In this document: positions 1 to 8,319 of the stretch, in pieces
Layout: every line of letters starts with the position of its first letter
Position numbering within the stretch: the first letter of the stretch is position 1
Program-made: the position numbers and the translations under genes
The notes under the pieces: model-generated
Database searches by the model: none
Seen by the model: only the letters and a program-made list of their open reading frames with translations
What the model was told of the DNA's origin: nothing
Assembly: GCA_036393295.1 (NCBI GenBank)
Contig: DASWHF010000132.1
Location: 1-16,209 of the forward strand
Length of the DNA: 16,209 bases
DNA from: DASWHF01 sp036393295
GTDB taxonomy: Bacteria > Pseudomonadota > Gammaproteobacteria > Acidiferrobacterales > UBA6901
Direction of reading: 5' to 3'

Positions 1-1
1 C

Positions 2-607
2 GGCCGCACCGTCAAGAAGCTCGAAGCGGTCTACGACGCGATCGTCGCCGCCGGCGGCCCGCAGCCGGCGATCACGCCGCTCGATCTGGCCAAGGCCGGC
101 TACGCGCAGCTCGCGGAGATCGCCGAGCGCATCGGCGAGAGTTTCGGCCGTCTCGACGGCCTGCTGCACAGCGCCGCCGAGCTCGGCGCGCTGGCGCCGC
201 TCGAGCTGTACGACATGGAGCAATGGATGAAGGTGTTCCAGGTCAATCTGCACGCGCCCACCCTGCTGACGCGTCTGTGCCTGCCGCTGCTCAAGACATC
301 GCCGGACGCGTCGGTGATCTTCACCACGTCCGAGGTCGCGGCCCGCGGCCGCCCCTACTGGGGCGCGTACGCGGCGGCCGGCGCGGCCGTGGAGAACCTG
401 GTACGCATCTGGGCCGCAGAGCTGGAAGGCAGCAGCGTGCGCGTCAACGCCCTCGACCCCGGCGCGGTGCGCACCAATCTCAGGGCGCGCGCCTATCCGG
501 GCGAGGATCCCAAGGCGCTGCCGGCGCCGGAGACGCGGGTCGGGGCGTATCTCTACCTCATGGGGCCGGACAGCGCCGGCACCCGCGGCGAGTTCGTGCG
601 CGCCTGA
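2..607 (+). CDS. YciK-like short-chain dehydrogenase/reductase (5' end outside window; catalytic Lys missing)
   Basis: The open frame enters from the left edge and runs to TGA at 605-607. About 201 C-terminal residues are visible; the start and the N-terminal Gly-rich NAD(P)-binding motif lie outside. Recalled E. coli YciK aligns along the whole visible part, including GRLDGLLH, the VNLHAP Asn segment, WGAY, VNALDPGAVRTNLRA and the LYLMG tail. The catalytic Ser (codon 329-331) sits 13 residues before the catalytic Tyr (codon 368-370), the normal SDR spacing. The Lys expected four residues after Tyr is Gly (GGC, 380-382), and the usual NAG motif reads SAA. The fold is therefore clear, but redox activity is doubtful. 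The gene converges on the minus-strand gene next door with only 9 bases between their stops. Substrate unknown. Confidence 0.85.
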   Translation, partial: GRTVKKLEAVYDAIVAAGGPQPAITPLDLAKAGYAQLAEIAERIGESFGRLDGLLHSAAELGALAPLELYDMEQWMKVFQVNLHAPTLLTRLCLPLLKTSPDASVIFTTSEVAARGRPYWGAYAAAGAAVENLVRIWAAELEGSSVRVNALDPGAVRTNLRARAYPGEDPKALPAPETRVGAYLYLMGPDSAGTRGEFVRA

Positions 608-616
608 GCGCCGGCG

Positions 617-1438
617 TCATTGAAAGTAGACGATGACCTGCGCGCGCACCACGTCCATCTCGCTCTCGGGCTGCACCACGAAGGAGCCCGCCAGGAACTC
701 GGGATCCGATTCGCTGAAGCGGAAGCTGTCGTAGTCCAGGGCCAGCCCCCAGTGGAAGCCGCGGCTGCGTCCGATGTCGGCACGAAAGCCGGCGAACAGC
801 GACACCCGGCGACCCGGTGACAAATCGACGCCGCCGGCCAGATCCACATACTCATAGGTGTAGATCGGATACTTGAAGCCGATGTCCCAGCGGCCGTACC
901 AGGCCGGCTGACTGACGCTGAGCCCGAGACCGGCCTTGGTATAAAAGATGATGTACGTCTCGCTATAGCCGTAAGCCGGGAGGCCGTCGGCGGCGATGCT
1001 GTCGTCGATATCGCGGATCCAGTCGTCGAATCCGACCCCGCCGAAGAAGTCGACGCCGACGCCGCGGCCCACGCGCCAGCCGGCCAGGCCCTCGACGCGC
1101 AGCCCGAAGTAATCGGAGTCGCTCATGACCGGTACGCCGCCCTGGGTCTGCCCGTCGTAATCCACCGACCCGAGATACAGGGCGCCGGCCACGCTGTAGA
1201 CGAATCCCGGCTGGGTACGGCGAAACCCGTCGTAGCTCGCGCCGACGACCAAGCGCGGGCCGGTCTCCTCGAGCAGCCGCGAGCCGGCGGAATCGAACTC
1301 CTGCCAACGAAAACTCTCGATGCCGAAACGCATTCCGACCTGTCCGGATTCGACGGCGCCGGCGGTTGCCGTCACGAACAACGACATACCGATCAGAATC
1401 CGTGCACCACCGATCAAACCAAACCGCCTGCCGGGCAT
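617..1438 (-). CDS. Secreted, probable outer-membrane beta-barrel protein of unknown function
   Basis: I chose the ATG at 1438 (273 aa) over the longer frame. It follows a strong GGGGAGGAG ribosome site and opens with a signal peptide: MPGRR, a hydrophobic stretch, then an ATAGA/VES-like cleavage site near residue 28. The mature part alternates polar and hydrophobic residues and is rich in Gly and aromatics (for example FGIESFRWQEF, YIIFYTKAGLGLSV, RVSLFAGFRADIG, FHWGLALDYDSFRF). This is typical of membrane beta-strands. There are no cysteines of note and no enzyme motif. The C-terminus is VIVYFQ, so the terminal aromatic residue of many porins is one place from the end. It is transcribed divergently from nirB and shares its control region, which might link it to nitrogen supply. 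I do not recognise the family; the barrel call rests on composition and the signal peptide. Confidence 0.72.
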   Translation of the reverse strand: MPGRRFGLIGGARILIGMSLFVTATAGAVESGQVGMRFGIESFRWQEFDSAGSRLLEETGPRLVVGASYDGFRRTQPGFVYSVAGALYLGSVDYDGQTQGGVPVMSDSDYFGLRVEGLAGWRVGRGVGVDFFGGVGFDDWIRDIDDSIAADGLPAYGYSETYIIFYTKAGLGLSVSQPAWYGRWDIGFKYPIYTYEYVDLAGGVDLSPGRRVSLFAGFRADIGRSRGFHWGLALDYDSFRFSESDPEFLAGSFVVQPESEMDVVRAQVIVYFQ

Positions 1439-1468
1439 GGCACTCCTCCCCGATTGAAGTTCGGCCTC

Positions 1469-1496
1469 ATTGTACCGCCGCACACGCCGGCGGAAA
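1469..1496 (-). promoter_or_regulatory. Possible sigma-70 promoter of the beta-barrel gene
   Basis: On the minus strand a TACAAT -10 box (1469-1474) lies 16 bases from a weak TTTCCG -35 box (1491-1496). This would give a leader of about 25 bases before the ATG at 1438. The -10 box is good and the -35 box is poor, so this is tentative. Confidence 0.35.
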
Positions 1497-1507
1497 TTCC
1501 TGCCGAT

Positions 1508-1524
1508 CGCACCGCAGAGGTGCA
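1508..1524 (+). promoter_or_regulatory. NtrC-type binding site 1 (distal)
   Basis: CGCACC-N5-GGTGCA matches the 17-base NtrC dyad TGCACC-N5-GGTGCA at 11 of 12 arm bases. Its centre is about 197 bases upstream of the predicted nirB transcription start. It is 66 bases from the second site. A weaker right half-site (TGTGCA, 1554-1559) falls between the two. Confidence 0.65.
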
Positions 1525-1573
1525 GTATTGCAACACGACTGGCTGCCCGCAAATGTGCATTGCCCTCATCGGA

Positions 1574-1590
1574 TGCACTTGCCTGGTGCA
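1574..1590 (+). promoter_or_regulatory. NtrC-type binding site 2 (proximal)
   Basis: TGCACT-N5-GGTGCA matches the NtrC dyad at 11 of 12 arm bases. The centre lies about 130 bases upstream of the predicted sigma-54 transcription start, within the range where NtrC enhancers work (the glnA sites are near -110 and -140). Confidence 0.7.
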
Positions 1591-1685
1591 GCGAAACCGC
1601 CAACACAGCTACCCTGCATGGGGGAACCTGGTCATTTTAGTATGGATATCATCATCTTGGCACGAGTCCGCCGCGGCCAGGTAAT

Positions 1686-1702
1686 TTGGCATGACGGTTG
1701 CT
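1686..1702 (+). promoter_or_regulatory. Sigma-54 (-24/-12) promoter of nirBD
   Basis: TTGGCATG-N4-TTGCT matches the sigma-54 consensus TTGGCACG-N4-TTGCT except for one base. The invariant GG (1688-1689) and GC (1700-1701) have exactly 10 bases between them. Transcription would start near 1712, leaving a leader of about 38 bases before the GTG at 1751. The in-frame ATG at 1691 lies inside the -24 box and so cannot be the translation start of this transcript. Confidence 0.78.
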
Positions 1703-1750
1703 AACCCGAGGGCGAAGCGGCAGTTCGCGAACCAACCACGGAGGAGCGGC

Positions 1751-4189
1751 GTGCGGGAAAAACTGGTAGTCATCGGCAACGGCATGGCCGGCATGCGCGC
1801 GGTCGAGGAACTGCTGGCGCTGGCGCCTGACCTCTACGACATCACGGTGTTCGGCGCCGAGCCGCACGGCAATTACAACCGCATCCTGCTGTCGCCGGTG
1901 CTGGCCGGCGAAAAGAACATCGACGATATCCTGCTCAACGGCGACACCTGGTACGCCGAGCGCGGCATCACGCTGCACAAGGGCCGCAAGGTCATCAAGC
2001 TCGATCGGCGCTTGAGGCGCGTGATCACCGACGACGGCACGGTCGCCGACTACGACCGGCTGTTGCTCGCGACCGGCTCGACCCCCGTGATCCTGCCGCT
2101 GCCCGGCAAGGACCTGCCGGGCGTGATCGGCTTCCGCGACATCGGCGATGTCGACGCCATGATCGGCGCATCGAAGGAATTCCGCCACGCGGTCGTGATC
2201 GGCGGCGGGCTGCTGGGCCTGGAGGCCGCCAACGGCCTCATGCAGCGCGGCATGAAGGTCACGGTCGTGCACCTCACGGACACGCTCATGGAACGCCAGC
2301 TCGACGCCACCGCCGGCGAGATGCTCAAGCAGTCTCTGATCGGGCGCGGCCTGGAATTCATGATGGGCGCCGCCACCGCCGAGATCGTCGGCAAAAAGCG
2401 CGTGCAGGGCGTGCGCCTCCAGGACGGCAGCGAGCTCACCGCCGACCTGGTGGTAATGGCGGTCGGCATCCGGCCGAACGTCGAGCTCGCCCGGTCCGCC
2501 GGGCTCCACTGCGGGCGCGGTATCGTCGTCAACGACACCTTGCAGACCTTCGACCCGCGCGTCTACGCGGTCGGCGAATGCGTCGAGCACCGCAAGCAAA
2601 GCTACGGCCTGGTCGCGCCGCTGTTCGAGATGGCCAAGGTCTGCGCGAACCACCTGGCCGAGCTCGGCTGGGCGCGCTACGAAGGCTCGATGACCTCCAC
2701 CAAGCTCAAGGTGACGGGCATCGACCTGTTCTCGGCCGGCGACTTCCACGGCGACGCGGGCAGCGACGAGATCGTGCTGGCCGACGCGGCGCGCGGCGTC
2801 TACAAGAAGCTGGTGCTCCAGGACAACCGGATCCGCGGCGCAGTCCTCTACGGCGACACCGTCGACGGCGCCTGGTACTTTCAGCTGATGCGCGACGGCC
2901 AGGACGTCAAGGACATCCGCGGCGACCTGCTGTTCGGCCAGGCGCATCTCGGCGACTCCGGCCACGGCGGCCAGAACGCCGCGGCCGCCCTGCCGGACGG
3001 CGCCGAGGTCTGCGGCTGCAACGGCGTCAGCAAGGGCGCGATCTGCAAGGCGATCGTCGACAAGAAGCTGTTCACGCTCGAGGAGGTGCGCGCCCACACC
3101 AAGGCCTCGTCGTCCTGCGGCTCCTGCACCGGCCTGGTGGAACAGCTGCTCGCCGCCACGCTCGGCGGCGACTACTCGGCGCCGACCAAGGTCAAGCCGA
3201 TGTGCCCGTGCACGCGCCACACCCACGACGAGGTGCGCGAGGCGATCCGCGCGCAGCACCTGACGGCCATCCCCGCCGTCATGCAGGCGCTCGAATGGAC
3301 CACGCCCAACGGCTGCGCGTCCTGCCGGCCGGCGCTGAACTATTACCTGATCTCGACCTGGCCGCACGAGGCGCGCGACGACGCGCAATCGCGCTTCATC
3401 AACGAGCGCGCCCACGCCAACATCCAGAAGGACGGCACCTATTCGGTGGTGCCGCGCATGTGGGGCGGCATCACCACGCCCGACGAGCTGCGCACCATCG
3501 CCGACGTCGTCGACAAGTTCAAGATCCCGACGGTGAAGATCACCGGCGGCCAGCGCATCGACCTGCTCGGCGTGAAGAAGGAGGACCTGCCCAAGGTCTG
3601 GGCCGATCTCAACCGGGGCGGCCTGGTGTCGGGCCACGCCTACGGCAAGGCGCTGCGCACCGTCAAGACCTGCGTCGGCAAGGAATGGTGCCGCTTCGGC
3701 GTGCAGGACTCGACGCAAATGGGCATCGATCTGGAAAAGATGACCTGGGGCTCGTGGACGCCGCACAAATTCAAAATGGCCGTGAGCGGCTGCCCGCGCA
3801 ATTGCGCCGAGGCGACCATCAAGGACTTCGGCGTCGTGGCGGTCGAATCCGGCTGGGAGCTGCACGTCGGCGGCAACGGCGGCGTGAAGGTACGCGTCAC
3901 CGACCTCTTGTGCAAGGTCGAGACCGAGGCCGAGGTGCTCGAGTACTGCGGCGCCTTCATGCAGATCTACCGCGAGGAGGCGCGCTACCTGGAACGCACC
4001 GCGCCCTGGGTCGAGCGCGTCGGCCTGAGCTACGTCAAGGAAAAGGTGGTCGAGGACGCCGCGAATCGCCGCGCGCTGTACGCGCGCTTCCTCGACTCGC
4101 AGCGCGACGCCCAGGTCGATCCCTGGGAGCAGCGCGCCAGCCGCGGCTTCGACCGGCACGAGTTCGAGCCGATCAAGCGCGCCGGTTGA
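1751..4189 (+). CDS. nirB: Assimilatory NAD(P)H nitrite reductase, large subunit
   Basis: The cytoplasmic enzyme reduces nitrite to ammonium with six electrons from NAD(P)H. The start is GTG 1751, behind GGAGGAG at 1740-1746, giving 812 aa that begin with the family's usual REKLVVIGNGMAGMR FAD motif. Order of domains: FAD/NAD oxidoreductase (residues 1 to about 300, second GGGLLG dinucleotide motif near 150); two BFD-like [2Fe-2S] modules with Cys 421, 423, 456, 459 and Cys 485, 487, 522, 525; then the ferredoxin-like and siroheme/[4Fe-4S] domains with ligands Cys 641, 647 (C-x5-C) and 681, 685 (C-x3-C). All ligands are present and the length is close to E. coli NirB. nirD follows after 50 bases. 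The upstream sigma-54 promoter and NtrC boxes favour an assimilatory role over a respiratory or detoxifying one. Confidence 0.97.
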   Translation: MREKLVVIGNGMAGMRAVEELLALAPDLYDITVFGAEPHGNYNRILLSPVLAGEKNIDDILLNGDTWYAERGITLHKGRKVIKLDRRLRRVITDDGTVADYDRLLLATGSTPVILPLPGKDLPGVIGFRDIGDVDAMIGASKEFRHAVVIGGGLLGLEAANGLMQRGMKVTVVHLTDTLMERQLDATAGEMLKQSLIGRGLEFMMGAATAEIVGKKRVQGVRLQDGSELTADLVVMAVGIRPNVELARSAGLHCGRGIVVNDTLQTFDPRVYAVGECVEHRKQSYGLVAPLFEMAKVCANHLAELGWARYEGSMTSTKLKVTGIDLFSAGDFHGDAGSDEIVLADAARGVYKKLVLQDNRIRGAVLYGDTVDGAWYFQLMRDGQDVKDIRGDLLFGQAHLGDSGHGGQNAAAALPDGAEVCGCNGVSKGAICKAIVDKKLFTLEEVRAHTKASSSCGSCTGLVEQLLAATLGGDYSAPTKVKPMCPCTRHTHDEVREAIRAQHLTAIPAVMQALEWTTPNGCASCRPALNYYLISTWPHEARDDAQSRFINERAHANIQKDGTYSVVPRMWGGITTPDELRTIADVVDKFKIPTVKITGGQRIDLLGVKKEDLPKVWADLNRGGLVSGHAYGKALRTVKTCVGKEWCRFGVQDSTQMGIDLEKMTWGSWTPHKFKMAVSGCPRNCAEATIKDFGVVAVESGWELHVGGNGGVKVRVTDLLCKVETEAEVLEYCGAFMQIYREEARYLERTAPWVERVGLSYVKEKVVEDAANRRALYARFLDSQRDAQVDPWEQRASRGFDRHEFEPIKRAG

Positions 4190-4239
4190 CGGTGCCGGGA
4201 AGCGCGCCCTTTGTTGATTTCGAACGCTGAGGTTTGATG

Positions 4240-4569
4240 ATGACGGATTGGCTGGAAGTCTGTTCGCTCGACGATATCCCGCGCCTCGGCGCACGGGTGG
4301 TGCGGCTGCCGGAGGGCGACATCGCGGTGTTCCGCACCGCCGACGACGAGGTCTTCGCCCTGCTCGACCGTTGCCCGCACAAGGGCGGGCCGCTGTCGCA
4401 GGGCATCGTGCACGGCCGGCAGGTCGCCTGCCCGCTGCACAACTGGAACATCGCGCTCGACTGCGGCCAGGCGGTCGCGCCGGACCAGGGCTGCGTGCCG
4501 TCCTACCCGGTGCGGGTCGACGGCGAGCGCGTGTTTCTGTCGCGCCTGGCGCTGCGCGCCGCCGGCTGA
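4240..4569 (+). CDS. nirD: Nitrite reductase small subunit, Rieske-type
   Basis: NirD is the small partner of NirB. The 109-residue protein is almost entirely one Rieske-like domain. It keeps a full [2Fe-2S] ligand set, C45-x-H47 in CPHKGG and C64-x2-H67 in CPLHNW; E. coli NirD has lost these, but many assimilatory NirD proteins keep them. The cluster may therefore be functional. Three starts stand in a row (TTG 4234, ATG 4237, ATG 4240). GAGG at 4229-4232 is 7 bases from the last, which I chose, and it gives the familiar MTDW beginning. It is probably co-transcribed with nirB, 50 bases upstream, and no terminator is visible in the gap. Confidence 0.93.
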   Translation: MTDWLEVCSLDDIPRLGARVVRLPEGDIAVFRTADDEVFALLDRCPHKGGPLSQGIVHGRQVACPLHNWNIALDCGQAVAPDQGCVPSYPVRVDGERVFLSRLALRAAG

Positions 4570-4647
4570 GCCGCGCTGCCCTGACGGAATAGCTGGAAAC
4601 CGGGAGTCTAGGCGCAAAGACCTGGCGCAGCGGGAAATTTGTTCATT

Positions 4648-4750
4648 GTAGGCGGGGCTTCCAGCCCCGCCTTGCACGGCCCTGATTAAACTACGGCGTC
4701 GCGCGTCTATGGCCCCGGCTTCGACGGCGGGGCAGGATGCCCCGCCTACA
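4648..4750. repeat. Paired REP-like hairpins (BIME-like) in the nirD-moaA gap
   Basis: Two perfect 8-base stems face each other. GGCGGGGC (4651-4658) pairs with GCCCCGCC (4664-4671) across a 5-base loop. The same stem recurs at 4726-4733 and 4739-4746. The outer flanks are TGTAG on the left and CTACA on the right, so the whole 103-base unit is an inverted pair. This is the GTAG-headed layout of REP/BIME elements mobilised by REP-associated transposases. The rest of the 331-base gap (4570-4900) shows only an AT-rich TAAAAT box at 4850-4855, a possible -10 element for moaA without a clear -35. Confidence 0.75.
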
Positions 4751-4900
4751 TAAATAATGGTTTCGCGGCCCCGTCTGGGATGGTTACCGCAACCAGCCGC
4801 CTGCAGGCGAGCAGACGACTGCCACGCATCCAGCCCGTTGATATACCGATAAAATCCCCGCGGTGGACGCCCGCGGCGCGATGTGTGATGATTTTCGGCG

Positions 4901-5890
4901 ATGGACAGCCCCACCCTCATCGACCCGTTCCAGCGCCGCATCGACTACATCCGGCTGTCGGTGACCGACCGCTGCGACCTGCGCTGCAGCTACTGCATAC
5001 CCAAGGGCTTCAAGGATTTCGAGGAGCCGGAGAATTGGCTGAGCTTCGACGAGATCGAGCGCGTGGTGCGCGCCTTTACCGAGCTCGGCGTGCGGCGCGT
5101 GCGCGTGACCGGCGGCGAGCCGCTGTCGCGCGGCCGGATCAATGAGCTTATCGGGCGCCTCGGCCGCCTGCCGCGGCTCGATGACCTGTCGCTCAGCACC
5201 AACGCCACGCGGCTCGCCAAACACGCGACCGCGCTCAAACACGCCGGCGTGTCGCGCATCAACGTGAGCCTCGATTCGCTCGATCCGGCGCGCTTCGCCG
5301 AGATCACCGGCGGCGGCCGGCTGGAGAACGTCCTCGACGGCCTCATGGCCGCCAGGGCCGCCGGCTTCGCGCCGATCAAGATCAACATGGTGGTGATGAA
5401 GGACGTGAACGAGGCCGAGATCGGCGACATGGTCGCGTTCTGCGTCGAGCACGGCTTCACGCTGCGCTTCATCGAGACCATGCCCATGGGCGACACCGGC
5501 CGCGCGGCCGGCGATCGCTACGTGGACCTGCAAGCGGTGCGGCGCAAGCTCGCCGAGCGCTTCGAGCTGATCCCGGCGGTGATGACGGGCGGCGGGCCGG
5601 CGCGCTACGTGCAGGTCCAGGGCACCGATCTCAAGATCGGCTTCATCACGCCGATCTCCCAGCACTTCTGCGCGACCTGCAACCGGGTGCGCATCGGCGT
5701 CGACGGCACGCTCTACACCTGCCTGGGCCAGGAGCACAACACCGCGCTGCGGCCGCTGCTGCGCGCCGGGGTATCGGACGAGGAGCTGAAGGCAGCGATA
5801 CGCGCCGCGATCGCGCGCAAGCCGGAGCGCCACGAGTTCACGACCCGGCCGGAGAAGATCATCCGCTTCATGTCGACCACCGGCGGCTGA
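4901..5890 (+). CDS. moaA: GTP 3',8-cyclase (radical SAM, molybdenum cofactor synthesis)
   Basis: MoaA makes 3',8-cyclo-GTP, the first step of molybdopterin synthesis, in the cytoplasm; MoaC then completes the step. The 329-residue protein has the radical SAM cluster CDLRCSYC (Cys 25, 29, 32), the SAM-binding GGEPL at 71-75, and the second [4Fe-4S] site near the C-terminus: Cys 257 and 260 in FCATCNRVR, and Cys 274. It ends in Gly-Gly, the conserved tail of active MoaA. The ATG start is preceded by no clear Shine-Dalgarno sequence. Its place after nirBD suggests cofactor supply for a nitrate reductase, but no nitrate reductase gene and no other moa gene lie in the window. It converges on the next gene with 16 bases between. 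Confidence 0.96.
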   Translation: MDSPTLIDPFQRRIDYIRLSVTDRCDLRCSYCIPKGFKDFEEPENWLSFDEIERVVRAFTELGVRRVRVTGGEPLSRGRINELIGRLGRLPRLDDLSLSTNATRLAKHATALKHAGVSRINVSLDSLDPARFAEITGGGRLENVLDGLMAARAAGFAPIKINMVVMKDVNEAEIGDMVAFCVEHGFTLRFIETMPMGDTGRAAGDRYVDLQAVRRKLAERFELIPAVMTGGGPARYVQVQGTDLKIGFITPISQHFCATCNRVRIGVDGTLYTCLGQEHNTALRPLLRAGVSDEELKAAIRAAIARKPERHEFTTRPEKIIRFMSTTGG

Positions 5891-5906
5891 GCGCCGGCGC
5901 GGCTCG

Positions 5907-6359
5907 CTAGCGGCCGATCATCCCCGCCAGCAGCCGGTCCTCGAGCTCGATGCGCAGGGCGAGTTGCTCGCCGAGGCGCGACAGGTCGCTCGACAGGCCG
6001 TCCAACGCCTCGCAGTGGTCCTCGCAGTCGTACTTGTCGTTGAAATCGAGGGCGGTGTCGGTGGTTTCCGCGATGCGCGGATAGAGTTTCCCGGCGAGCT
6101 CCGAGATTTCGCGCCGCCGTTCGGTGCCTTCGACGATGCGCTCGTACAGCACGAAGTGGCCGGCGGCGATATAATCCACCAGTATCTGGCAGAACTCCTG
6201 CAGCAGCTTCTGCACCGGTTTGCTCTCCGGCGCGTAGGACTCCACTCCCGCCAGACGGCAAAACAGCGCGAGCATTTCCGTACGCTCGGAGACGAGCTTG
6301 GCGACCATCTCCTGGCCGCGACTGCGACGTTCCTGGGAAGCCTGTTTGACCTTGGACAT
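5907..6359 (-). CDS. rsd: Rsd/AlgQ-family sigma-70 regulator
   Basis: Rsd binds region 4 of sigma-70 and shifts RNA polymerase towards alternative sigma factors; AlgQ is the Pseudomonas homologue. The 150-residue product is close to the family's usual length. It carries the diagnostic block FCQILVDYIAAGHFVLYERI, then the FND.YDCEDHC and DLSRLGEQL segments, and resembles AlgQ more than E. coli Rsd. I chose ATG 6359, with GGAAGGAAA upstream, over a TTG at 6398 that has no ribosome site. It is a single-gene unit between two convergent or downstream genes. A regulator of sigma choice could affect use of the sigma-54 promoter at nirB, but nothing in the sequence shows this directly. Confidence 0.9.
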   Translation of the reverse strand: MSKVKQASQERRSRGQEMVAKLVSERTEMLALFCRLAGVESYAPESKPVQKLLQEFCQILVDYIAAGHFVLYERIVEGTERRREISELAGKLYPRIAETTDTALDFNDKYDCEDHCEALDGLSSDLSRLGEQLALRIELEDRLLAGMIGR

Positions 6360-6404
6360 GACCGGTTTCCTTCCGTTAGTCGTTGTGGGGGCAGACAAAA
6401 TTCA

Positions 6405-6432
6405 GTATTAACCAGTCAACTGTTTTTTGCAA
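6405..6432 (-). promoter_or_regulatory. Possible sigma-70 promoter of rsd
   Basis: In a locally AT-rich patch, TTGCAA (6427-6432) is 16 bases from TAATAC (6405-6410) on the minus strand, leaving a leader of about 40 bases before the ATG at 6359. Both boxes are only partial matches. Confidence 0.3.
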
Positions 6433-6575
6433 TCGTCATGCCAAGGGCCGCGCCGATGCTCAGCCCCCGGTCAGCTCTCGTTAGTAAATTAGCGATTGCT
6501 GTTGTTCTGATCTCTTCCGCGCTTCCGCGCCGCATAAGACGCAGGCGGCGGCCGCGCCCAGTGGAACGCGCCCTG

Positions 6576-7931
<1,356 letters not shown>

Positions 7932-8137
7932 GGTCGGATTTCGGCGTCAGTACATTGAACGCGGCATTATGCGTGAACACCGGAGAGTTTATCCGAAAAC
8001 CCCGGGAATTGCGCGGCAGCGGAAAAGAAACGGCCGTCATTGCGAGGAGCGCAGCGACGAAGCAAGCTCCATGCGCTCCCTGAGCGGTGGATCGTTGCGA
8101 GGCGCGCGTAGCGGGCCGTGGCAATCTCCTTAGCGCA

Positions 8138-8255
8138 CCTAACAAAATGAGAAACGGGTGTAGGGTGCGTCCCACGCACCGCTTAATATTTCGGTGCGCA
8201 GGGCGCACCCTACGGTTCTACGGTTCGGCGTTGAATGCGAGGTCATTTTGTTAGG
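8138..8255. repeat. Nested 118-base element with 13-base inverted ends
   Basis: CCTAACAAAATGA (8138-8150) and its exact complement TCATTTTGTTAGG (8243-8255) bracket the REP-like pair at 8160-8213. This repeat is itself enclosed by arms B and C of the composite element, giving three nested levels of inverted symmetry. Confidence 0.65.
8160..8213. repeat. REP-like inverted hairpin pair (GGTGCGY stem)
   Basis: The left unit has GTAG (8160-8163) followed by GGTGCGT-CCC-ACGCACC (8164-8180). The right unit has GGTGCGC-AGG-GCGCACC (8193-8209) followed by CTAC (8210-8213). The two 7-base stems are perfect and mirror-imaged. The design matches the GTAG-headed pair at 4648-4750 with a different stem sequence, so it is a second subfamily. 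Confidence 0.75.
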
Positions 8256-8319
8256 CACTCTTAGCGCTCAGAGCGTTCATGGAGATTGCCGCGGGCGTTG
8301 CGCGCCCTCGCAACGACCG

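Larger units (their letters stand above)
8035..8318. repeat. Composite element of GCGAGG-type repeats filling the gap between ffh and the MBL gene
   Basis: Three related arms are visible: A (8035-8070, plus, starting CGTCATTGCGAGG), B (8091-8129, plus, starting ATCGTTGCGAGG and ending GGCAATCTCC) and C (8281-8318, minus). B and C are near-identical inverted copies. A plus its inner flank (to about 8089) also pairs with 8264-8318, giving imperfect terminal inverted repeats of about 50 bases around a 284-base unit. Such CATTGCGAGG...GCAATCTCC repeats are widespread between proteobacterial genes. No transposase is present, so this fits a MITE-like or other small non-coding repeat. The frames crossing it are not genes; the 388-base gap (7932-8319) holds nothing else I can name. 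Confidence 0.75.

Noticed and set aside
1657..1673. TTGGCACG as an alternative sigma-54 promoter
   Set aside because: The -24 half is perfect, but the -12 half reads CGCCG and the nearest GC is at the wrong spacing. The element at 1686-1702 matches in both halves.
1691..1750. ATG 1691 as the nirB start
   Set aside because: It lies inside the sigma-54 -24 box, lacks a ribosome site and adds a 20-residue tail absent from the family. GTG 1751 has GGAGGAG upstream.
1652..4294. Minus-strand open frame of 880 codons opposite nirB
   Set aside because: It lies antisense to a clear nirB and its translation is low-complexity (A, D, H, V, R, L), as expected from a GC-rich codon shadow. There is no ribosome site or domain.
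4570..4900. Molybdenum-cofactor riboswitch upstream of moaA
   Set aside because: The only strong structures are the two identical REP-like hairpins; I could not recognise the Moco motif's conserved core.
7932..8319. Open frames across the gap between ffh and the MBL gene
   Set aside because: They are made of the inverted repeats described above, with no ribosome site or recognisable protein.
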